Below, piece by piece: positions 60,701 through 64,000 of a stretch of 64,000 nt of DNA (positions are counted from its first letter, which is position 1; the number at the start of each line of letters is the position of its first letter). The stretch lies in NCBI GenBank assembly GCA_964017155.1, contig OZ024857.1:40982716-41046715 (forward strand). Direction: 5' to 3'. The notes under the pieces are model-generated. The model was not told where the DNA came from, made no database searches, and saw nothing but the letters and a program-made list of their open reading frames with translations. The position numbers and the translations under genes are program-made. The stretch comes from Oasisia sp. SBJ-2009. Lineage: Eukaryota; Annelida; Polychaeta; Sabellida; Siboglinidae.

Positions 60701-63553
60701 CACACTGAAGCAATGTAAAACAATTTTCAAACATTTTAGTGCAGGAGACTGTCTTTTTCGAGAGGCAAGATTCTGGAAGTGGTCCCTAAGATTTAACCCT
60801 TAACTCTGCTAGGATATTTATCCACGGTAGTTGGGATGGGATTTTGCGGGATGGCAATTTTCAAATGTTTTGCATATGTCACTGTCTTTTAACCTGGGTA
60901 GCTCAGCCAGTACATCATATGTCTGACACAATCAGATTTGTCATCTCACCAATGCGAGTGCTGATTCCTGGGTGCTTATTTCCTTCTTCAGCGTCATCTT
61001 GTCTTCTGTCACGGTGAAGATGAGCACATTCTTCTTTCTCAATGCAACCACTATCTGCAAACAATAAGAACATCTGCAGCCACAGTCAGTTGTGACTGAC
61101 ACATCAGGGTTGTCCACCTGACAAAGTATAATCTGCTTCACATTGTTATTGGAAGACACATGCAAAGATAACACCATCAATTCCATGCTTTCAATTTCAT
61201 ATCTGAACATTGAGAAATTGAAATCTATAATTATATACTATATTCATTCCAATTCTAACTGGTCACTTCAATTCAAGTAAACACAGGAATTTTCAAATCA
61301 ATTTAAAAGTTAATTTACGATTCAAGTTAAAACACTTTGTTTGTTTCACATACTGTTTTAATAATGATTTTATTTGTATTTTTATTTCTCTACTCTGTAT
61401 TTTATATGTTATGATGACGAACGCTGCTACACGAATTTCTCGGTTGGGGACAATAAAGTTTTATTGTATTGTATTGTATTGTATTGTATTGTATTGTATT
61501 GTATTGTATTGTATTGTATTGTATTGTATTGTATTGTATTGTATTGTATTGAACTGCACCTTTTGTTGCTATGTTATGACAAATGGGTGTCAAAACAGAT
61601 ATATAACATTATATCGACAAACTTTATGGTTTATAGAAAACATATTCATGTGCCAACTCATATTTACACAAGTCATAATAATAAGTGAGAATCTAAAACA
61701 TTACTGATTTATGTAAAAGTCTGAATGATGCATATTTCATGTAAAAGCTTACAGAAAGCAGGCACATTGGTTTGTTCACATATAAAACTGCAACGTCCTC
61801 CAAATTTGAACCTGGGCATGTGCAGCTGGACAAGCAGAAGATGACAGAGAGTGACGTTACCTCGACACTGAAAGGACTGCTCTCTAGTGGATTCTCATTC
61901 AAGTAGAACAATGCAACGTTCTTGATCTTTGTTGCTCCAGGAATAGGCTGAAAGAGAGACAGCATAACATTAACAACACAATATATTACTTACGAAACAT
62001 CACATGCTATGCCATTAAGTAGTGGACAGTAATTTAAAGCTATTCAAAATTATATGTATGTACCTCATACATTATATATTTATTTAATCATGCGTAGTTT
62101 CAGTATTTAACTTCCACCAAAACACAGGTGAAAATAATGAGGTGATCTTGTGTGATTACCTTTCTTGTTCACATATATATATTTATGACACGTAATAGGG
62201 CATTACAGACATAGTTCGCTTATAAATATTTAAAACGTTATTGCTGAAATGCTCAAGTACTGTTATATGACAATTCATTAAATATAAATAATTATATTTT
62301 GAGACATCTACTTTTTCAGTTTTGGTTGATTAACTTGATTTCACATGGACTAACCCAATATGGGACTGCCACTTTTTCGATAGCTGGACTTACCTCCAGG
62401 GTAGAGAGATGGAGTATTGAGATAATGCCATCGCACAGCACCAGCACGCGATCCAAGGCAGACGCAGCCTTCAGCTGGAGAATTGGCTTCTTCTGTGAAC
62501 AACAAAACACGCCTGAAACAATCTCAGTTACTAATTTTTAAACAGGTCAGTTAGAAGTCAGTATACAAAGATATGGCAGCCAAACATATGGCTGAGTCTA
62601 TAAACAGGCGAACTGTGGCAAATGAATGTGAACAAGTATATTTCACCCAATCTATGATATAACGCTAATTAGGAGGAGATTTAGTGTGCATTTGACTATT
62701 ATGTATAGCTTAGGTATTATTTCAAAAATCAATACAAAAACTTTTTTAAATAGTTACCACTGTCGTGCTTTTTAAATAATTGTCTTTATATGGGGATGGA
62801 ATACAATTATTTAAAACAAATTAGTGCAGCTGGCTGCCCATTTTCCCCAGCATCATTGGGTAACTGAATGTTTCAGCTTATTTATTTATTTAATATTACT
62901 ATTATTAATTATTATTAGTTAATTAATTATTATCATGACAAGTAGGGCTTTTCTAGATATCAGAGCCCTGTGGTTTCTCAATCAACAAATCAGAAGTTGA
63001 GGTTTGAAGAAAAAAGGAATCGCGAGATGAAGAACTCACTGCTGGCAAATGTCTGTGGCTGCATTTCTCACCACGGAAAGTAACACTTCCATTCTTTAAC
63101 GTCTCCTCGAGTATGTAGTGAAATATGAAGCTGTAAAAAGAAAATACAGCACCACAATCAAACAAGTCGATAAATATGATCATGATTCTTTCAATTAAAA
63201 TGTAGGTTGATTTGTTTTTGTTCTATAATATTTCTACCTGTGAAATTTGCAGGGGTCGATATAGTGGTAGTTCGGTAGTCCGAGAACTACCAGAAATTCA
63301 CTCGGACTACCAAAAATGGTAACAGCAGTAGTCCGATGGACTACCACAAAATGTTTGAATATTTTTCAAATGTTGTGTTTGTCATGTTATTTTACTTAAA
63401 TCTGGGCCACTTCCTGACTACCACATTTCTCAGCTAGGTAGTCCGACTGACTACCAATTATTTCTGCTCCTGATTTGTACCGTGTAGCAGCTGTACTCAC
63501 GCGTCTTCTGTGCCAAGGTATAAGTTGGTTCCCCAGCATTCAATGCACCGGAT
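41918..63553 (-). CDS. TGFBRAP1: TGFBRAP1 (TRAP-1, Vps3-like) gene, exon model lacking only the N-terminus
   Basis: Join on the - strand, 5' to 3': 63553-63501, 63130-63040, 62492-62394, 61947-61861, 61054-60950, 59343-59209, 58390-58230, 57644-57512, 56822-56727, 56432-56328, 55638-55447, 54588-54395, 53956-53888, 52823-52751, 52002-51868, 51473-51379, 50894-50783, 50107-49947, 49204-49135, 46670-46480, 42077-41918. The total is 2,517 nt, 838 codons plus stop, with all phases matching. The protein aligns end to end with vertebrate TGFBRAP1 (about 860 residues): an N-terminal CNH-type beta-propeller (roughly residues 1-280 here), an alpha-solenoid with clathrin-repeat/Vps39-type regions, and a C-terminal zinc-binding end. 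In animals TGFBRAP1 is the Vps3-equivalent subunit of CORVET, tethering Rab5-positive early endosomes. It was first described as a TGF-beta receptor and SMAD4 partner. Confidence 0.96.
42658..42830. repeat. Left terminal inverted repeat
   Basis: Imperfect reverse complement of 46030-46180. Shared blocks are tagtggaccagcc, ttttcatcggcatt, tttgttaatag, tggatgccac and attttgaatttgaaggtcat. Confidence 0.7.
43097..45192 (-). pseudogene. Broken transposon gene with PIN/XPG-like and Cys-rich segments
   Basis: Successive - strand fragments in different frames read as one protein with several frameshifts and stops: 45192-44650, 44671-44294, 44367-44128, 44131-43850, 43917-43600, 43564-43328 and 43295-43101. 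Visible motifs, in order: '[15 protein letters not shown]' with an Asp-Gln-x-x-Glu nearby, '[20 protein letters not shown]', 'KETRLVLHS', '[15 protein letters not shown]', and a C-terminal '[15 protein letters not shown]' followed by five more Cys. The paired acidic motifs resemble PIN/XPG-I folds, and the tail resembles a CXC-type finger. Similar proteins are common as multicopy unannotated genes in molluscs and cnidarians (from memory). The copy is inactive as it stands. Confidence 0.7.
45247..45510. repeat. Direct repeat within transposon right arm, copy 1
   Basis: Matches 45727-46040 closely (gttatgtatactgacatacac ... accttcaaaatgaactt) but lacks about 60 bp present in copy 2 at 45793-45851. 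Confidence 0.88.
45727..46040. repeat. Direct repeat within transposon right arm, copy 2
   Basis: Longer form of the repeat at 45247-45510. The two are separated by about 215 bp of unique sequence. This copy runs directly into the right terminal inverted repeat. Confidence 0.88.
46030..46180. repeat. Right terminal inverted repeat
   Basis: Pairs with 42658-42830 in inverted orientation; see the transposon entry. Confidence 0.7.
46480..46670 (-). CDS. TGFBRAP1: TGFBRAP1 exon T
   Basis: Residues 723-785, starting [20 protein letters not shown], which matches the vertebrate 'VLQMLPDTWSVQLL' segment. The acceptor is 'gtgttctccag' and the donor is CAG|gtgagt (phase 2). The first ~25 nt and the acceptor are copied 30 more times directly upstream (46710-48665). 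Confidence 0.95.
46643..48665 (-). repeat. TGFBRAP1: 65/66-bp minisatellite built from a TGFBRAP1 3' splice site, 31 copies
   Basis: Read on the - strand, each unit holds 'ctaagtctaat' (branch-point-like), 'attgtttatgtcctccag' (pyrimidine-rich tract and AG) and then GTGCYCCAGATGCTGCCAGA plus CAATTGGT, the first bases of exon T. The exon-proximal 6 units are mostly 66 bp, and the next 24 are 65 bp. A T/C change alternates between units, coding Leu or Pro at exon codon 2. The copy touching the exon belongs to the gene. Open frames on both strands here are by-products. Confidence 0.97.
49135..49204 (-). CDS. TGFBRAP1: TGFBRAP1 exon S
   Basis: Residues 699-722, '[20 protein letters not shown]', matching the vertebrate AAVDLLNRHATEFDAA segment. 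Acceptor 'cgttacag', donor AAG|gtacga (weak at +4 to +6). Confidence 0.93.
49947..50107 (-). CDS. TGFBRAP1: TGFBRAP1 exon R
   Basis: Residues 646-698, '[20 protein letters not shown]', then [13 protein letters not shown]. This is the Vps39-type solenoid repeat with the conserved AAE-x-YC motif. Acceptor 'ggtgacag', donor AGA|gtgagt, phase 2. Confidence 0.95.
50783..50894 (-). CDS. TGFBRAP1: TGFBRAP1 exon Q
   Basis: Residues 608-645, '[20 protein letters not shown]', then ECAILYGK, matching vertebrate 'LRRLLQKSDLYRVHFLLE' and SAILHGK. Donor AAG|gtggga. Confidence 0.95.
50915..51170 (-). repeat. Degenerate ~45-70-bp tandem repeat next to exon Q
   Basis: Five diverged copies of 'ctcaagataaagctg..ggctttcagggg' begin about 20 nt upstream of the exon Q acceptor (in transcript sense). 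Confidence 0.65.
51379..51473 (-). CDS. TGFBRAP1: TGFBRAP1 exon P
   Basis: Residues 577-607, '[20 protein letters not shown]', matching vertebrate KEEYHTHLAVLY. Acceptor 'ctgtttcag', donor CAG|gtaaac, phase 2. Confidence 0.95.
51778..51847 (-). repeat. (GCGT)n microsatellite close to a donor site
   Basis: In transcript sense, gtgtgtgtgcgtgcgtgcg... starts about 20 nt downstream of the weak donor of exon O. Confidence 0.9.
51868..52002 (-). CDS. TGFBRAP1: TGFBRAP1 exon O
   Basis: Residues 532-576, containing '[20 protein letters not shown]', matching vertebrate 'NPDDIINCLKKYPKALVKYL'. Length and phase to exon P match the vertebrate protein exactly if the donor is CAA|gtttgt, which is a poor consensus site. 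An alternative gtgaag 4 nt downstream is out of phase. Confidence 0.9.
52232..52340 (+). repeat. (GATCCATC)n then (CATC)n microsatellite
   Basis: About seven GATCCATC units pass into CATC units and then (TA)n, in the intron between exons N and O. Confidence 0.93.
52751..52823 (-). CDS. TGFBRAP1: TGFBRAP1 exon N
   Basis: Residues 507-531, '[20 protein letters not shown]', matching vertebrate 'LDEELVWAYADWVLQKSEE'. Acceptor 'ttcccaacag', donor AAA|gtgagt. Confidence 0.95.
53888..53956 (-). CDS. TGFBRAP1: TGFBRAP1 exon M
   Basis: Residues 484-506, '[20 protein letters not shown]', matching the vertebrate IVNGDVQDSTRSDL region. The exon begins and ends in phase 2, with acceptor 'tgtttacag' and donor AAG|gtgagt. 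Confidence 0.92.
54395..54588 (-). CDS. TGFBRAP1: TGFBRAP1 exon L
   Basis: Residues 420-483, '[20 protein letters not shown]', then [20 protein letters not shown]. This is the clathrin-repeat region, very close to vertebrate '[19 protein letters not shown]'. Acceptor 'cattttcag', donor TCG|gtgaga, phase 2. Confidence 0.96.
54715..54978 (-). repeat. Degenerate ~35-40-bp tandem repeat
   Basis: About seven copies of 'gttgttataaacaggtgtattccatgttca' type, in the intron upstream of exon L. Confidence 0.75.
55447..55638 (-). CDS. TGFBRAP1: TGFBRAP1 exon K
   Basis: Residues 356-419, '[20 protein letters not shown]', then [16 protein letters not shown], matching vertebrate 'LISLYPFLLPTSSSFTRSHP'. 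Acceptor 'tgtggccag', donor CTG|gtgggt. Confidence 0.96.
55743..55872. repeat. Near-perfect palindrome (hairpin element)
   Basis: Arms of about 64 nt meet at 55807, with almost no loop. From outside inward: tagtttgtgaaa, gtttcaacccgtcagctaca, tcttggtcacata, tggtgtca. It looks like a young foldback/MITE, or a source of double-stranded RNA in the TGFBRAP1 pre-mRNA. Confidence 0.88.
56328..56432 (-). CDS. TGFBRAP1: TGFBRAP1 exon J
   Basis: Residues 321-355, '[20 protein letters not shown]', then [15 protein letters not shown], matching the vertebrate AGFIQFAQLQFLEAKELFRSG segment. Donor GAG|gtaagt. Confidence 0.95.
56727..56822 (-). CDS. TGFBRAP1: TGFBRAP1 exon I
   Basis: Residues 289-320, '[20 protein letters not shown]', matching vertebrate IQDLLASRRVEEALVLAKGA, where the propeller gives way to the solenoid. 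Acceptor 'gttttag', donor AAA|gtgagt. Confidence 0.95.
56868..57003 (-). repeat. Tandem duplication, two ~70-85-bp copies
   Basis: 'gcagtgctga...caacaaagYcagtga..gtcgagagccYcacatgt' occurs twice, just upstream of the exon I acceptor. Confidence 0.75.
57512..57644 (-). CDS. TGFBRAP1: TGFBRAP1 exon H
   Basis: Residues 244-288, '[20 protein letters not shown]', then [13 protein letters not shown], matching vertebrate 'SMLDQQQKQTLPF' and GVYILVPLPLEKQ. Acceptor 'gtccattcag', donor CAG|gtgagt. Confidence 0.96.
57705..57746 (+). repeat. (TG)n microsatellite
   Basis: Twenty-one TG units, about 60 nt upstream of the exon H acceptor (CA on the transcript strand). Confidence 0.95.
57930..58150 (-). 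mobile_element. tRNA-derived SINE, - strand copy
   Basis: The reverse complement matches the copy at 59405 through the head ('ggtttgaatctcctg' at the B box), the 'cagttcacctagctgaat' block and 'gcagcatggctgaatgc'. Diverged; the tail is missing. Confidence 0.65.
58230..58390 (-). CDS. TGFBRAP1: TGFBRAP1 exon G
   Basis: Residues 191-243, '[20 protein letters not shown]', then [13 protein letters not shown]. This is the best-conserved propeller strand (vertebrate 'QEFLLAGPGGLGMFATVAGI'). Acceptor 'tgtttcag', donor CAG|gtattt, phase 2. Confidence 0.97.
58652..58684 (+). repeat. (AAAT)n microsatellite
   Basis: Seven to eight AAAT units. Confidence 0.9.
58770..59020 (-). mobile_element. Diverged tRNA-derived SINE, - strand
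   Basis: The reverse complement matches the same family in the 'gttcactccacattagtgcag', 'catggttagggcatctga' and 'gcaccatagctgaatacttc' blocks. An old copy. Confidence 0.5.
59209..59343 (-). CDS. TGFBRAP1: TGFBRAP1 exon F
   Basis: Residues 146-190, '[20 protein letters not shown]', then '[20 protein letters not shown]', matching vertebrate 'AVDGHFLCLALTTQYIIHNY'. Acceptor 'ctccatag', donor CAG|gtaagt. Confidence 0.95.
59405..59742 (+). mobile_element. tRNA-derived SINE, best-preserved copy
   Basis: The head is tRNA-like, with an A-box-like 'tggctcaggggtagagc' and a perfect B box 'gggttcgaatcctgg'. The body includes 'cactctacattgctccagtt', 'attgtagcatatggctgga' and 'cttcccagagaagccgagat'. 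The tail is 'aaagcgctttgaacg' and 'gcgctatataagaact', then poly-T-rich sequence. It is inserted in the TGFBRAP1 intron, antisense to the gene. It would need LINE proteins in trans to move. Confidence 0.85.
59795..60305 (-). mobile_element. SINE copy, - strand, split by ~300 bp of other sequence
   Basis: The reverse complement of 59795-59880 is SINE tail-side sequence and that of 60205-60305 is SINE head ('tgactagagcttcgtactct', 'ctcagatcttgcact'). Between them lies AT- and G-rich sequence that is not part of the family. Confidence 0.5.
60064..60101 (+). repeat. G-rich tract
   Basis: Runs of 5, 6, 5 and 13+ G separated by ac/t give a clear G-quadruplex pattern. Confidence 0.85.
60950..61054 (-). 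CDS. TGFBRAP1: TGFBRAP1 exon E
   Basis: Residues 111-145, '[20 protein letters not shown]', then [15 protein letters not shown], matching the vertebrate 'FLVYEDRVQIVKEVSTAEQP' region. Acceptor 'gtttgcag', donor TTG|gtgaga. Confidence 0.93.
61464..61550 (+). repeat. (GTATT)n pentanucleotide repeat
   Basis: About 17 perfect copies. Open frames through it on both strands are artefacts. Confidence 0.97.
61861..61947 (-). CDS. TGFBRAP1: TGFBRAP1 exon D
   Basis: Residues 82-110, '[20 protein letters not shown]', then LESSPFSVE, matching the vertebrate GARIKGAATFALNENPVSGDPFCVE segment. Acceptor 'ctctttcag', donor GAG|gtaacg. Confidence 0.95.
62394..62492 (-). CDS. TGFBRAP1: TGFBRAP1 exon C
   Basis: Residues 49-81, '[20 protein letters not shown]', then [13 protein letters not shown], matching vertebrate 'KKPVNELRAASALNRLLVLC'. 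Acceptor 'gttcacag', donor GAG|gtaagt. Confidence 0.97.
63040..63130 (-). CDS. TGFBRAP1: TGFBRAP1 exon B
   Basis: Residues 18-48, '[20 protein letters not shown]', then [10 protein letters not shown], matching the vertebrate CFVYHFLLEE segment. Acceptor 'ctttttacag', donor GCA|gtgagt. Confidence 0.92.
63250..63472. mobile_element. hAT-like MITE
   Basis: Starts 'caggggtcgatatagtgg' and ends 'aattatttctgctcctg'. The ends match inverted with gaps (caggRgc..ga.ata..tggtagtc), and the interior is rich in 'tagtccga/ggactacc' palindromic motifs. 'atttg' flanks both sides, shorter than the usual 8-bp hAT duplication. It lies 28 nt downstream of the exon A donor. Confidence 0.6.
63501..63553 (-). CDS. 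TGFBRAP1: TGFBRAP1 exon A (first certain exon)
   Basis: '[18 protein letters not shown]' spans the border to exon B and matches vertebrate 'IECVECCGRDLYVGTND'. Acceptor 'tccttgcag', donor CGC|gtgagt, phase 2. About 25 N-terminal residues of the family precede this point. Confidence 0.93.
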
Positions 63554-63695
63554 CTGCAAGGATACAAATTGATTTCAAGGTACTCACAGGTACAACCAAA
63601 TGTGTACATACCTCCTCCAGGCACCACAATGGTACACTTATAAGCATAATTAATAATAATTTTTATCCCTCAAGAAATCCCTCAAAAAAGGTTAC

Positions 63696-63728
63696 CTGTG
63701 TAACTTTTGTGAAAAAAATATCTGGCAT
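63696..63728 (-). CDS. TGFBRAP1: Tentative 5' coding exon of TGFBRAP1
   Basis: ATG then Pro-Asp-Ile-Phe-Phe-Thr-Lys-Val-Thr-Gln, followed by donor CAG|gtaacc in phase 0, which joins in frame to exon A. 'KVTQ|IRCIEC' resembles the end of the family N-terminus (..VN|IECVEC). However, the expected upstream 'KAF-x-L' segment is not present, so the true first exon may lie beyond 64 kb. Confidence 0.2.
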
Positions 63729-63765
63729 AGATATGCCTTCTCTTGAGTATGATAGGTGTAGTTAA

Positions 63766-63812
63766 GTTGCTTAATCCCAAACAATCTATTCGATTGTTTG
63801 GGACTAAGCAAC
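63766..63812. repeat. Short near-perfect hairpin
   Basis: A 21-nt stem (gttgcttaatcccaaacaatc and its complement with one G-U type mismatch) with a 5-nt loop. It could be a tiny MITE remnant or RNA hairpin. The loop is short for a pre-miRNA. Confidence 0.7.
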
Positions 63813-64000
63813 TGTACCTAACAAATGTACATGCCTTTGATCTTACAGATTAATACATGACTTTGTTAACAATTAAGATAATTGTTTTATATAAATCATA
63901 CATGTTCTATGATAGGTTATCTTGAAAAGTTTTTGCTGAAATTATTAAATATCTTTATGCTATCACATTTTTTTTTCATGGATGACGATTAAGATACATG

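Noticed and set aside
61374..61707. ~100-codon frames around 'CIVLY' repeats
   Set aside because: Artefact of the (GTATT)n repeat.

Overview
The window is animal nuclear DNA. Genes are split by many spliceosomal introns, base composition is AT-rich, and there are numerous (TA)n, (TG)n and minisatellite tracts plus tRNA-headed SINEs. The two recognisable genes are metazoan families. The repeat style (SINEs with a tail ending in a 'gcgctatataag' block, a cut-and-paste element coding for a PIN/XPG-like protein) fits a lophotrochozoan such as a mollusc, but the species cannot be fixed from sequence alone.

Layout. Bases 1-13,600 hold no gene I recognise. From about 13.6 kb to 36.95 kb, on the + strand, lies the 3' part of a NHERF/EBP50 scaffold gene. 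It has a short candidate first exon (13818), a PDZ2-like exon (18839-19219), a linker exon (20024-20076), a 66-nt acidic linker exon present three times (29940, 31308, 32138), another acidic exon (34451-34564) and a last exon ending in an ezrin-binding tail (stop at 36950). An intron holds a 2.8-kb, 19-bp minisatellite. Bases 37-41.9 kb are the intergenic space between two convergent genes. From 63.55 kb down to 41.92 kb, on the - strand, is nearly all of TGFBRAP1, the metazoan relative of yeast Vps3. I could place 21 consecutive exons. They sum to 2,517 nt (838 codons plus stop), every junction is in phase, and only about the first 25 residues of the protein lie beyond exon A.

The introns are the unusual part. 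The last TGFBRAP1 intron carries an ~3.5-kb DNA transposon with inverted termini and a broken PIN/XPG-like, Cys-rich gene (Academ-like). The intron before that is filled by 31 tandem copies of the gene's own 3' splice site plus the first ~25 nt of the next exon (65-66-bp unit, 46643-48665). Several other minisatellites also begin at exon borders. Four SINE copies lie in the exon E-G introns, and several long palindromes are present.

Functionally, NHERF proteins link membrane proteins to ezrin/radixin/moesin and actin beneath the plasma membrane. TGFBRAP1 acts in Rab5-dependent CORVET tethering on early endosomes. I see no sign that the two genes are co-regulated; they are simply tail-to-tail neighbours.
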